Assembly: GCF_002575655.3 (NCBI RefSeq)
Contig: NC_053038.3
Location: 139,516,885-139,580,884 of the forward strand
Length of the DNA: 64,000 nt
Reading direction: 5' to 3'
Source of the DNA: Aegilops tauschii subsp. strangulata
Taxonomy: Eukaryota > Streptophyta > Magnoliopsida > Poales > Poaceae
In this document: piece after piece, positions 34,022-45,967 of the stretch
How positions within the stretch are numbered: position 1 is the first letter of the stretch
Layout: every line of letters starts with the position of its first letter
The notes under the pieces: model-generated
Told to the model about the DNA's origin: nothing
Seen by the model: only the letters and a program-made list of their open reading frames with translations
Databases searched by the model: none
Translations under genes and position numbers: made by a program

Positions 34022-36380
34022 GAGACCCCCGGGAGCGCTACCCTGGGGCAGCGAAGGTTGCGTGGCTTCTCGCGAGCCACCTAGCTTCGAACCCACTCAG
34101 GCGGGTCCTTCCCTGACCGCCAGGAGCACCGCGCTGGCTGAGTGGGGTATGGCCGCCAAATACAGCACCAGGGGCTCGCGCAAACGAGGCGCCACCATGA
34201 CAGGCGGGCTTGTGAGGTATCGCTTGAGATCTTCGAAGGCCGCCTCCACTTTCGGAGTCCACTCGAACGGGCCCTTCTTCTTCATCAGCTTGAAGAAAGG
34301 GAGGGCGCGCTCGCCGATCTTGGAAATGAAGCGCCCCAAGGAGGTCATCCAGCCTGCAAGCTTCTGGATCTCCTTGAGGGTCTGAGGCGGGCTTATCCGC
34401 TCTATCGCCTTAACCTTCTCAGGGTTGGCTTCGATCCCTTTGTGCGACACCAAAAAACCCAGCAGCTTGCCGGACGGAACCCTGAACACACACTTCTTTG
34501 GATTGAGCTTCAGGTTTATGCTGTGCAAGTTAGCGAATGTTTCTTCCAGGTCTCTGATCAGGGTCCTCGCTTCCCTTGACTTGACCACGACGTCGTCGAC
34601 GTATGCCTCCATGTTCCTCCCAAACTGCGGCCCGAGCGCTATGTGCATCAGTCGCTGGAAGGTGGCGCCAGCATTCCGCAGGCCGAAGGGCATGCAAGTG
34701 TAGCAGTACAAGCCGCACGGGGAGGTGAAAGCTGTCTTCTCGATGTCCTTTGTCGCCATTTTGATTTCTTAATATCCCGAGAAAGCATCCAAGAAGCATA
34801 GCAAATCTCATTCAGCGGTGGAGTCCACGATCTGGTCGATATGCGGGAGCGGGAAAGGATCCTAAGGGCAGGCCTTGTTGAGGCTAGTGAAGTCGACGCA
34901 CATGCGCTCCTTCCCACCTTTCTTGGGGACGATCATAGGATTTGCCAACCAATCCGAGTGTCGCACCTCCCGGATGACGCCGGCCTTTTGGAGCTTCCCA
35001 AGCTCCTTGACGATGAACACCTGGTTCTCTTGTGCCTGACACCGTGCTTTTTGCTTTACCGGACACGCACCAGGGCATACCATCAGGTGATGCTCCATAA
35101 CCTCCCTCGGGACACCGACCAAGTCAGACGCTTCCCACGCAAATACATCTTTTTTTACCGTCTGGAAGACAACCAGTGCTTCCTCCTGGTCTAGGTTATG
35201 GCCCACACCAATGGTGAATGTGGGGCCCAAGCGCCCGGTGTCGACAAGCACCTGCTTCGTCTCAGCCTGGTACTGAGAGAATAGCTGCTTCTTCATGGGC
35301 ACGGCCTCCTGAGCCATCGCGACATTCATGGTGGTAGGGCATGAAGCGGCTGTGGACCTGTAGGAAATATTGAGGGCCCGGATCACATCCTTCGCATCTC
35401 CGACCACCATGATGATGCCGCTACTGCTTCGCACCTTGACGATGTTGTAGCCCGGATGGGTGGCCACCATGAACTTGGCGAGGGCCGGATACCCCAGGAT
35501 GGCGTTGTACGGGAGGCCGATGTGGGCAACGTCGAAGTCGATGAGCTCGGTGTGGAGTTGTCACGCATGCCAAAGGTGACGGGGAGGCGTATCTACCACA
35601 GGGGAGTAGCGGAGCTCTAGACAACCCCCGAGAAAGGCCGGGTGGGAAGTAGCTGATCTTATGGTACTTGAAGCAAATCGAAGGTTTCCACCGAAAGGAC
35701 GTTCAGGCCGACGCCTCCGTCGATGAGGGTCTTGGTCACCGCGACGTTGCTGATGGTGGGGGTAGACAGCATGGGGAGGGCACCTGCCGCGGTCGTGCCC
35801 TTGGGGTGATCTCTGGAATCGAAGGTGATGGCTGTCACAGGCCCGGCGCGGCCATGCAACACCCCTCGTTGTGGCCCGGCGGCATCTTGCTGACGGAGGA
35901 GCTGCTTGATGTGACGGCCAGACGTAGGCGCCTGTGATCCACCGAAGATGCATGCGACCACGTGGGGTGCTGGAGCCGCAAAGCGCATGACGAACTGGTC
36001 ACAGAGTTCCTCCCAAGAGGAGATCGAGGCGCGCGGGAGGCCGCAGAGCCAGGATCAAGGAGCCTGCATGAGGGCGAGGGGAAACCGGTTTTCCATGGCC
36101 TTGTCGTCGCCGCTTGCCGCCTCGATGGCCTGCGTGTATGACTGGAGGAACCCTTCTTGGTCTGCGACGCCGTCGTACCGTGGGGGCAACGCCGGCCCGA
36201 ACTTCGCGGGCCATTCCACTCGTCGCAGATTAGGGGTGAAAACGGGGTGACCCGCAGCGCTCCCATATGCCTCGGCGGCCAGACCAGTAGGGTCGCACCC
36301 GCCATGGGAGCCATAAAGCGAGGGCGAGGCATGGGCGACAGAGGAGCGGACTTCGAGACGCCCCTGCCTGGTGAGCCAAA
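34022..36380 (-). pseudogene. Tat Gypsy gag, protease and reverse transcriptase (broken)
   Basis: On the minus strand from 36380: a gag segment (WPAKFGPALPPRYDGVADQE, about 36220), then an aspartic protease with TLIDGGVGLNVLS (about 35700). Next is the RT N-terminal part (KKDVFAWEASDLVGVPREVM, then WLANPMIVPKKGGKERMCVD, 34862-35470) and the RT core at 34097-34759 with MPFGLRNAGATFQ and AYVDDVVVKS (about 34600). The RT core is open over 221 codons. Frames change between segments, for example near 34800. The copia element entered at 34017-34021, just after the thumb/RNase H start. Together with 23231-25342 this makes one gag-pol. Confidence 0.85.
36361..36380 (-). promoter_or_regulatory. Likely primer-binding site of the Tat Gypsy
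   Basis: On the minus strand, the bases after LTR C read TTTGGCTCACCAGGCAGGGG. TGG complements a tRNA CCA end; the tRNA was not identified. Its place confirms LTR C as the 5' LTR. Confidence 0.5.
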
Positions 36381-37181
36381 TGTCGGATTCGGGGCTCCGC
36401 AGACCCAAGAAGGTTCAAACTTTGGGGCGTGTGCGAAGATCAACCTCTCAAGCCTCAAGCTCGTCGCCCCACAGCCTAGCCTAGCTGGGTTCGCGGGAAC
36501 AAGGACGAATATGAACACGGCAGTTCACCCAGGTTCGGGCCACCTTGTGGTGTAAACCCCTACTCCTGCTTTGTGGTGGAAAAGGATTCGGGCACCCCCC
36601 TACGGTGGTGGCTAGCCTATATTTATAGTGGCCTTTGGTGCTCTTCCCCGAAAACTTAGGCGGGAAGGGATCCCACAATAGCCAATTTGAAAGGGGACAA
36701 GTAGTACATCTAATCCTGACGAAAGGTGGTCTTCGCCTACAAAGCTTCTGGTCGTGACGCAGTGGTGGGCTCGGTGACGACCTCCGTCCTACCGAGCCTG
36801 TGGTCTTGGTCTTGTAGCACGGGAATGGAAACCTCTGGCAGATTCCTCGGGAACCCACATCTGTCCTTGCCTCCTTAGCACCAAAGAGGAAACTGCCTCC
36901 TCTATGCCCGCTGGCGCCCGCCTATCCTTGGTCGTCATGGCTCAAGTCATCGCAGCCTCGTGAGGCTGGCTGCCTGCATAAAAATCTGCGCTCCTCTAGA
37001 GGCCGCCTAGGAAGGCCGCTCCCTCGGGAGGTCTTGGTGCCATCCGCCTCACGAGGCGTGGCCCCTCGCGAGGGTCTTGTCTTGGTGGTATTGCAGATGG
37101 GCCGTACCAGGCCATCGAGGGAGCCATGCCGTGGACTGCAGGCAGGCAAGTCTGGGTACCCTGGTTCCAAGAACGCCAACA
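36381..37181 (-). repeat. LTR copy C of the Tat-type Gypsy (5' LTR)
   Basis: Starts TGTCGGATTCGGGGCTCC and ends GAACGCCAACA, so on the minus strand it begins TGTTGGCG. It lacks a segment of about 90 bases found in A near 2160-2270, so C and A are different subtypes or have diverged by indels. Flank 37182-37186 is ATAGT, with no match beside A or B. Confidence 0.8.
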
Positions 37182-37630
37182 ATAGTGGCTACCATGCAAG
37201 TGGGTGATGGGTGGGACACAAAATTCCACACAGCCTGCATCGGGCATGATCTGATCATAGATCGAGGAAGGGGCGCCTATGATGTTCATCGTCTAGATCC
37301 GATCTAGCATCTCATTTAACAGTGAGAGACTGGCCAGATCAATATTCGAGATTTGATCAGAGTCAACCTCCGGTGTGGTAGCGTGTGGGGCGCGTCCGGA
37401 CTGGGCAGACCCCTAGTCTTCGGTCACCGAAGTCGTATCCGGGCTTGAATATGGATCCGATGTAAGGGCCGACCCAGAGATAGGGTTGGAAAGAAAGTCT
37501 GAAGCCAAAGCTTCAGGGTTTTCATGCTCCTCATGGAAGGATGTTTCAGGGGGATGGCCCGCGGGTAGGCAACGAAACCTGAATCTCTTTTCAAAACATC
37601 GGGGCAGGCAAGGCCCCTCAATCCGGCTCG
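37182..37630. other. Unclassified retrotransposon remnant
   Basis: Minus-strand reading shows a short gag-like, Ser/Asp-rich stretch (SDPYSSPDTTSVTED, about 37413-37460) with stops. No LTR or domain could be assigned. It probably belongs to another Gypsy element, truncated on both sides. Confidence 0.35.
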
Positions 37631-38334
37631 CCCCTGGTCGGCTCCCCAGCATGAGCCGGCCGGGTGGCGCAACCCGGCCAGGGCTAGCGCATGCCGTCCG
37701 TCCACAAGAAGTCAACTCCAGTGACAAGCAAGTATGGCTACAGTGCCCCCTCCTTTACGCCAGCCCCGGTGGGCGCGACAACGGCGCTCCCACGCCCTGC
37801 CTAGGGCGGGCGGTGTCCTGGGGGCGCGGTCCAGTAGCGGGGCCGCGCTGACCGATCCATGACGCCCGGCAAAGCTTGCCACAGTACCCAGCTACCGGCC
37901 ATACCCACGCCCGGCGGTCCCGGTACGGCCCACACCCGATGGACCCGGCGGCCTAACAGCACCCACTGCCGGCTCCTAGACCTTGACGCTAGGGACCCGC
38001 GCCCATGAAACATTACCATTGTAACCCTGGGGCCAGCCTATAAGACCCCCCGATGCCCGTCGATGCAAAGGGGTCGACTCTAGTAGAACTCACACACACA
38101 CGGAGAAGGGGCAGAGTATGCACTGGCCTGTCCTCCTTCATCCCCAAAACAACTCTAGGAGCAAGCCTCTATCCAGTTCTTGAGGATGTATTATCTCTCC
38201 GGAGAGCCCTAAACCTGGGTACGTCTTGTGTCATACGCTCGCTCGTGCCGACCTCGCCTCTGGAGCCCACCAGTGCGCCCTCGTGTGTGTTCCTCTCTTT
38301 AGCAATCCCATGGCATCTGCCTGACATCACCACA
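37631..38334 (+). repeat. 5' LTR of a plus-strand Gypsy (left edge uncertain)
   Basis: The right edge is clear: ...CACCACA at 38334, then a primer-binding site. A TATA-like CCTATAAGACC is at about 38036-38046, followed by a plausible transcript start region. The left edge is a guess at TGAGCCGGCC (37631). No second LTR is in the window because the element was cut by a CACTA insertion at 41772. Confidence 0.55.
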
Positions 38335-38338
38335 ATAG

Positions 38339-38356
38339 TTGGCGCCCAACATGGGG
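38339..38356 (+). promoter_or_regulatory. Primer-binding site of the plus-strand Gypsy
   Basis: TTGGCGCCCAACATGGGG follows the LTR end by four bases and matches the TTGGCGCCC-type primer sites of many Triticeae Gypsy elements. Confidence 0.7.
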
Positions 38357-38384
38357 CAGCTTCACCAACTCCCGTGAGCACGTC

Positions 38385-41300
38385 ATGCATGGCCTGGTCC
38401 TTGTGCCCTGCGCCGCGTCGACCGGCTTCATTGGCTGGTCCGTTGACCCCTTTGGTGCACCGCACATCTCCGCCCCGCTCGCCCCCGACGAGTACCCCAG
38501 CGAGGTGCTCGATGTCATCGACTCTCCCGTCCCCGTTGGTTGTGACATCCCTGACGACGTGGCGGGTCTCTGCACCTGCGCGGAGGTGCTCATTTCGTCT
38601 AGCGCCGCGAAGAAGGCCACCACGGCCAAGGCTGCAGCCGATCGCACCAGCACGGCCGACCCGCTACGCGCCATGCTGCAGAACCTTAGCATCCCCATCA
38701 CCACCGATGTCGACGCCACCCAGGCCAGAGCCCGGCTCGACGAGGAGCGCATGCACCTACTGGATGAGGCCACGACGCTTGTTGCTGCTCAGCGCTGGCT
38801 GAAGCCCATCCAGCGGGAGCGCGACGCCGCGTACGGCTTCACAACGGCCGCGGCCGAGCCTAGCCGGGTCGCCGAGGTGCGGACCCGTGGTGGCACCATC
38901 GGCTGTGCGCTGGGTGTGGTCCCACCCGTCTACGACACCGCCATCAAGAACATGTGCGCCGTGGAGGCGAACGCAGAAGGCCTGGAGCTCCTGGAGGGCG
39001 AGGAGCTGCGGGAGCGCCTGCATCGCATGCATGAGCTGCTCGGCGCTGCAAACGCGTAGCAGGTGCACCTCGATGCCCCCACGACATCTGCCTCGCACCA
39101 CACTAAGGACATCGAGCCCCAGGACACCCAGCAGGTGTCTTCCCTGTGACCCGGCGAAGCCTAGTCCGGGAGAGCCCGAACCAGGCGCGGGCGCGCTCTA
39201 ACGGCTGGCGACGGCCTGGGCAACGAGCCGGCTGCGGATGCCCGGCGCCGGCAAGATTCTCCCCCACCGTCCGGCCGGAGTGGCCGTCCAGCTTCAGCCG
39301 ACCCGGCTCCCTGTGGCTCGATCGTGAGCCAGCTGGGCCAATGCGACATCGACATGAACGACGCCCACCACCGCATCCAGCAGCTCATCCGCTCCCACGA
39401 GCTAGAGGAGGACAACACGGTTGGTCCGGCTTGCCTCGGCCAGCGCATTCGCGACGAGCCCTTCCACAAGGGTTTCACCCTCCGCCGAGACACCCCCAAG
39501 TACAACAAGACCGTCATGACGGAGGACTGGCTCATCGACTACACCACTGCCATCGTCATCATGAGTGCTAACCAACGCCTAGCCGTGCGCTATGCCCCGC
39601 TCATGCTCTAGGGCTCGGCCCGGACATGGCTGAACAACCTGCTGGCTGGCAGCGTCAACTCGTGGCTTGACTTAGAGCAAGCTTTCGTGCAAAACCTCAC
39701 CGGCACCTACAAGCGGCACAGCCGCCCTAGCCAGCTCGCCATGTGCGTCTAGGGGTCGAACGAGACCACTCACGAATACCTTGCACGCTGGACTGAGCTC
39801 CAGAACAACTACAAGGGGGTCCACGAGGTTCAGGCCATCCAATAATTTATGAAGAGTTGCCAAGACGGCACCCTACTCAAGCGCAAGCTCCTACGCTCTG
39901 AGCCAACCACCATGGCCACGCTCATGGTCACGACGGATAAGTACGCCAATGTCGACTCCGCCATGAAGATCCAAGTCATGTTGGACGACGCCGGCAAAGC
40001 GCTGCCGGTGCCACCCACCAAGCCGACTAGCAAGAGGAGCCGCTAGCAGAACAACCAGCAGAACAACAAGCGCAAGGCCGAGCAGCCGGCTCCCTGCTAT
40101 GACAAGTGCCTCGTCGCTACCGCCGATCAAGCGCCCACGGCCAAGCCGGCTGGAAACCGGCGTCAGCGAACTGGCAAGACTGCCAGGCAACCCGCCATGA
40201 GCTTTGAGGAGATGCTCGATGCCCCCTGCAAGCACCACAGTAGCGCAAGGCTTTCTACGCACACGCTCCGGCAGTGCACCATCACCAAGCGCATCATCAG
40301 GGGCGACATCCCTCCGGCCCCTCCACCGCTGCCGGCTCTGGGCAGTCACCTCTGCCCTCGGCAGCCGGCGCCATGCATGATGAAGTTTTCCCCAATCCGA
40401 ACGATTGCTACGTCGTCTTCACTAGCATGGGCAACAAAAAGCACAATGAGCGCCCGCTTCGGATGGAGGGGAACACCGTCATCCGGCCATGCTAGAGTAC
40501 ATGCATTTGTCGGAGCACCCGGTCACTTGGATCCGGGAAGACCACCCGGTCTTCATGCCTACGCCGGTTGGCTATGCCCTCGTCCTCGACCCCACCATAG
40601 TCGCTGAAAAGTGCACCCGCAAGTTCTCGTGAGTCCTCATCACTGGCGGCAGCAGTATCAACATCCTCTACCGCGACACCATGACCAAACTCGGCATCGA
40701 GGCCAAGCAGCTGGACCAGACCCAGATGGTGTTCCACGGCATCGTGCCAGGTCTCTCCTGCTCCCCCATCGGCCGGATCCAGCTCAACAGTCTATTTGGC
40801 ACCAACGACCATTTCCGGCGCGAGGCCATCAGGTGAGGCGGTGGACTTGTCCAGCCCTTACCACGTGCTGCTCGGCCGGCCCGCGCTTTCCAAGTTCATG
40901 GCGGTTCCCCACTATGCCTACCTGAAGATGAAGATGCCGGGTCCCAAGGGCCTCATCACTGTTGCCGGTGACTACAAGAAATCACTAGAGTGCGCCCGTG
41001 CCGATGGCAAGCTGGCCGAGTCGCTAGTCATAGCCGAGGAGCGGCGCCAACTCGGCCGGATCATCGCGTTGGCCGGCTAGCAGCTGGCTATGCCAGCTCC
41101 GGCCATGGAGCTAGTCTGCTGGCGAGGCCTCATTCTAGCTGTCTAAGGATACCAAGAAGATCCCGCTCAACTCGTCCGACCCCAGTTGCAGCAAGTACGT
41201 TGTTGCGGGCACCCGCCTCAGCAGCAAATAGGAAGGCGAGCTCGTCGACTTCCTCCGTGAGAATCGGGATATCTTTGCATGGTCCCCAAAAAACATGCCA

Positions 41301-41771
41301 GGTGTTCCGGGGAAGTACGCCAAGCACAAATTACACGTCCGCAAGGATGCCATGCCTGTCCGTCAACCCCTACATCGCTTTTCAGAAGAGAAGAGAAGAG
41401 AAGAACCATCGACGAAGAAGTCACCCGGCTGCTTGCAGCCGGCTTCATCATGGAAGTGTTCCACCCCGAGTGGCTGGCCAACCAAATCCTTGTTCGGAAG
41501 AAGAACAACACCTGGCGCATGTGCATAGACTCCACCAGCCTCAACAAAGCATGCCCAAAGGATGCTTTTGCCCTCCCGCGAATAGATCAAGTGCTCGAAT
41601 CCACGACCGGCTGTGAGCTCCTGTCCTTCCTAGACACTTACTTCGGCTATCACCAGATCAAGCTGGACCCGGCCGATGCCCTGAAGACTTCCTTCATGAC
41701 GCCCTTTGGGGCATATTGCTACATCACCATGTCGTTTTGCTAGAAGAATGTCGGCGCCACCTTCCAGTGCT
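38385..41771 (+). pseudogene. Gypsy gag-pol, truncated in RT (broken)
   Basis: The gag frame begins at 38385 (224 codons to a TAG at 39057). It continues in the same frame at 39324-39611 (RFTLRRD-like KGFTLRRDTPKYNK, WLIDYTTAIVIMSANQRL) and to about 40190, crossed by TAG at 39609, 39750 and 40044, and TAA at 39842. The first two TAG sites lie where related gags have Gln, consistent with CAG to TAG. The protease region (about 40500-40850) has LITGGSSINILY, with the usual catalytic Asp replaced by Thr. RT at 41370-41743 shows MCIDSTSLNKACPKDAFALP and SFLDTYFGYHQIKLDP. It ends, after one TAG, at the CACTA insertion. The remainder of RT, RNase H, integrase and the 3' LTR are absent. Confidence 0.8.
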
Positions 41772-43380
41772 CACTAAAAAAAATACACTTCCGTGATGAT
41801 ACGTGTTTGTCACAGTAGGTCACGTTTTCTGTCATGCATGTACATCCATGACGATTTGATGAAAGAATCAAGATAGTCATACCTATGCTATCGTAGAAGT
41901 GTTCCATGACATTACTAAAATTATCATCATGGAAGTGTCCACTTCCATGACGATAAATGCCGCGTCATGGAAGTGCTTTCGTCAAGGGTGACCGACACGT
42001 GGCGTCCACCATAACAGGTCCTGTTAAGATATCGGGTCTGGTTTTGGATCCGATAACCCGCTAACAGCCACGACCAATGCGGATTTTCGACATGTAAAAT
42101 TCTCATTGGCCGATGGAACCACGTGTCAGCTCCGCGTTGGCACAGGTGTCACCCATCCAATGGGCGAGATGCGCCTATGATATGTTGACATGTGGACCGG
42201 CCCAAAAGTGGCCCATAAAGATTAAATGGGCCAGCCCAACTAAAGGCCCACAAGATTTTGCAGACCATAATGGGTCGGCCTAGCTAAAGACGCACAAGAT
42301 TTTGCAGACCATAATGGGCGGGCCTAGCTAAAGGCCCAACATTCTCAATTAAGGCCCGTATGGCTAGTGTCAAATCGGCTCGTCAACGGCCGGTCCTAAA
42401 CTGGTCATCATCGTGGCACATGGTAACTTCTGGCCCGTTAACAATCCGCTAAGTACTTGGGCCGAATTATGGTCTGGTGTTTTTCCGGCATGTTAAAGGT
42501 CCTGTTTCATTTGGGCCCATTTATAGGCCATTGAAACTTTCGGCCCATAAAAGACCATGAAGGATTTGCGTCATATTCGGCCATGTCTGAAATTCAACCT
42601 GTTAGAGGCCCACTACAGATTTGGGCCACTTTCAGCCTGTTGTGATTTTCAGCCTGTTAACATCAGATGAAATCCATGGGCCATATGTGTCCCAACATCA
42701 CAACGGGCCTATTAACGGCCCATATAAAACTGACACTAATCAAGCCTGACCGAACTTCTGGCCTGTTAAAGGCCTGTGTAGTAGGTCGGTGCATTTACGA
42801 CCCGTCTGAATTTCGACCTGTGAATGATCCGCATTGTAAACGGGCCACCATTTCAACCTGTTATTGACCAGTGGGTTATTTGGCACAATCAGGGCCCAAT
42901 CTCACTTTCGGCCTATTAAAGGCCCATGTTTTTTATGGGCTCGAGATATTCACCTGTAAACGGCCTATTGTTATTGAGGGCCCAAATTATGTTTGGGCCT
43001 GTTAAAGGCCCACTATGGGCACATGCCTACTAGAAAATATGAAAGCTTATGCTGATTTAGGCCCAGATATTTTTAGTGGGCTACATGAAAATTGCGGCCC
43101 ATAATCGTTTTTAGCCCAATTGGAATGGGCCCGACCAATGTTGGCATGTTGGGCTCCTACGAAGCTTTCGGCCGAATACATTACTAAGATAAACCTACAC
43201 TATACAAGAATAGCGTCTTAATTACTGCAGCCTTTGGCAGCATCGTAAATGTTGTATCACAACAAAATAAATTCCAACCATACAACAAAAGGCATGTTGG
43301 CATAAAGTTTACAGTCCTTGCAAATAAAAGCACCATCAGATGTATAGAAGCACATATCATTTGACCTGAGTGCTAATGTT
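41772..43380. mobile_element. CACTA element (outer), left terminal region
   Basis: It starts CACTAAAAAAAATACACTTC in the middle of the Gypsy RT, with GCT as the presumed target site. The first 250 bases contain repeated CACTTCCATGACG motifs in both directions. From about 42180 to 43190 a loose repeat based on GGCCCA and GGCCTGTTAAAGGCCCA fills the sequence. No coding sequence is seen here. The matching right end was not found; a weak candidate is GGAAGTGTAG...TTTTTTAG at about 53708-53740. The element's gene is at 43381-53521. Confidence 0.7.
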
Positions 43381-43754
43381 TCAGGCTATAGAATCTGATG
43401 GAGCAGGATGATCTTCCCCTTTTTTCCGCCATTGCTCTTGAACAACGAACCAAATGTCTGATAGTCTGGTTTCAAAAGCATTCATATCTTGACGACATTT
43501 GTCAACCACTATTCTTGTTTCCAAAACAACGTCCATTAGGGATTGGACTTGTGTCTGGAGCATAGATATATCACTCTATCTAGCCGGAAGATTTTGTTCA
43601 GTAGGCAATTTGGACGAGGTTACCTTGACAACCAACCCAGAATTACGCAGGAAGGTGCTTTTTTCACTGTTAGTGGAGAGATACTGACGCACTGCAGCAA
43701 GGGGTGACATTGTGCGTGTGGTAGCCTCGTGACCTTCACGTGGTTGTGGCTGTT
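43381..43754 (-). pseudogene. Outer CACTA transposase-type gene, last exons
   Basis: Two exons on the minus strand. The first, 43624-43754, continues the exon broken by the inner CACTA element and encodes SPLAAVRQYLSTNSEKSTFL, followed by a GTAACC donor. The last, 43381-43554, opens after a CAG acceptor and encodes a coiled-coil tail (LQTQVQSLMDVVLETRIVVD) of 57 residues and a TGA. Both keep phase 0, as do the upstream exons at 52628-53521, which supports one gene. A short C-terminal coiled coil is usual in plant Transposase_24 (Ptta/En/Spm) proteins. Confidence 0.7.
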
Positions 43755-44493
43755 CACTAGTACGCGTCGGAGCTATACAAACGGTTTTTAACCCCTTTCC
43801 GCGACGGCATTTGGAACCGTCGCCTAGTGAGTGATGGCGATAGGGGGGTCCTTCCCACACGACCCAGAAACCGTCGAGGATAGGGAGCCTTGATGCATAC
43901 AGTTGTCCCTATATATCCGTTTCTGATATCTCGAATATCCCAAATGCTTCATCCTTGCTACTCGTTTGTGCTCGCATTGCCATCGCAGTTGGAGTTTTGT
44001 GGTTTTACCTAAATCCAAGCAGATTCCACGCACGGGAGTTTTCAAGGCAGATTCCAGGCACGGAAGTTTTACGATGCCTGGCACATCACAAATAGTTCAT
44101 GATTATAAACCGTGTAGGATAGGTAGACAATCACACACAATTAGTTTTCCCACACCGTATGCGATAGTATCACACACGCTTTGCAAACGGCAACTTTGTG
44201 CATTGTTACACACGTTTCCTCTCCGTGAACCGTGTCAGATTATGATGTATATTGCACACACTATGCTTTATTAACCGTGTGCGCCGTAATGACCTGTAGA
44301 CCCTAATTTCGCCCTAATTTAATTGCTGCTATTTAAAATTGTACCTAATTTAAACTTGAAGGTAGACTTTAGCTTTATTCATATCCATCAGGTTCAAGCA
44401 ACCAATGCATTATTCGATTCACAGGTACATATGTTAAAGAATTACATAAGCACCAAATAAAGAATGATGAACCAGGGTCGTATACTTGTAGTA

Positions 44494-44706
44494 TTATAGA
44501 TGGTAAAGAAAGAGGCAACAAACATTCCGGTTGCTGAACAAGGTGAAGCAGAATGGCCCTATTGTGCTCTCCTGGATGCAGAAGGCATGCAGGACTCTAG
44601 TACAACCCCTTGTGATGGCTGACCACCAATCATGTAGTTTGAGAGGTAATCTTGAGTAAACTGCTTCACGATCCACTGGAAAGGAAAAAGATTCAGACAT
44701 TGTCAT
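44494..44706 (-). pseudogene. Exon-like fragment in the inner CACTA element
   Basis: One minus-strand frame encodes FTQDYLSNYMIGGQPSQGVV, a well-formed protein-like segment followed by a stop. Other frames are also open. It looks like an exon of a CACTA-encoded protein of unknown type. No catalytic motif can be named. Flanking sequence from 44290 to 44490 and 44760 to 45960 is AT-rich and non-coding. A Stowaway-like motif CTCCCTCCATCCCATTATAT is at about 44995, without a recognisable second end. Confidence 0.4.
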
Positions 44707-45967
44707 CTAACACAACTCATTAGGGGCAGTAAAAAGAAGGCTGTGAGGTTCTTACTTACCATCCTGCAGTTCACTGTTGTCTTGCATAAAGTTTAAACAA
44801 ATAGTTCGATTGACGTCTTTGAACTCATTTTAATAACAATCTTTATCAGTTTCCTCACTTGATGCTGGTTCATGAATAACCTATTGCCCCAGAAAGGGTC
44901 GAAGTGTGGAACTTTGGCAATGATATATGTACCTAAAAGCACCAAGTTAATATTAGAAGCTAAACAACAATTGAAAAGTGATGTAGTACAACACTCCCTC
45001 CATCCCATTATATAAGATTTTATTACATGCATATCTAGACATCATCAGAACATTAAGGTAACACTCTTCCTTGTTGCTATGTTGCCTAGGATTGCATATT
45101 TAGTCATTTAGTACAATGTATGTTGCTATGTAGCCTCAGATATATTAAATATGGCCCTAGTTAACCTACTGATAAATGGATTACAGATATATTCAGTGGA
45201 ATGTTTGATTCGACGATTAATCCCTTATCAGCCCAAGACTATATGGTACCAGCTACCAATATCCTGAACAGTGAGTACATATAAGCAATGCGATGAAAAT
45301 AACCTCGATGGAAAACAACACTATTCTCAATATTGTCCCACATGAGTGCATATAAAGGCATGTTAAGCACAATAGGCTAAACGTCAACCAAATATATCCA
45401 TGGTAGACAACATAATCTACAAATGATAGCTTCAGTGTGCAGGCTTAAGCACGCTAGTTAAGCAAAACAAGAAGTGGAAAGGTGTGTTAACTACATCAGG
45501 CATAACATTTAAAAACAAGCAAATAGTCATTCAAACTAGTATTGTGCAGGTCTAAAGTACACTAGTTATTGTTAAAAAAATGAAAAGGCATGTTAACTGC
45601 AATATCCTTAACAGCAACCAAATATCGTAATTCATAGTGGTATTGTTGAAACTGTTATTGATGAAATTGAACTGCACGACAAATAATTGCACATATAGAG
45701 TATCACATTGTGAAGAACTGAAATAAACAAGTCATAAGGCCATCTCTAGCCGATCCTTTAAAAGTTAAAGGACTAAAACCCTTAGTGGATATATATATAT
45801 CCTCCAGCAACTTTTGGCCTTTTCTAGTCGATCCCATAAACTTAATGTTGTAAGCTTCAATTTGATGAAGTTCAAAGAAGGTTCAACCGAAAGTAGCATG
45901 CATTCAAACATAAACATAGATAGTTTTGCATAACCAAACATAAAACATAAATTTAAACTAAGCTAAA

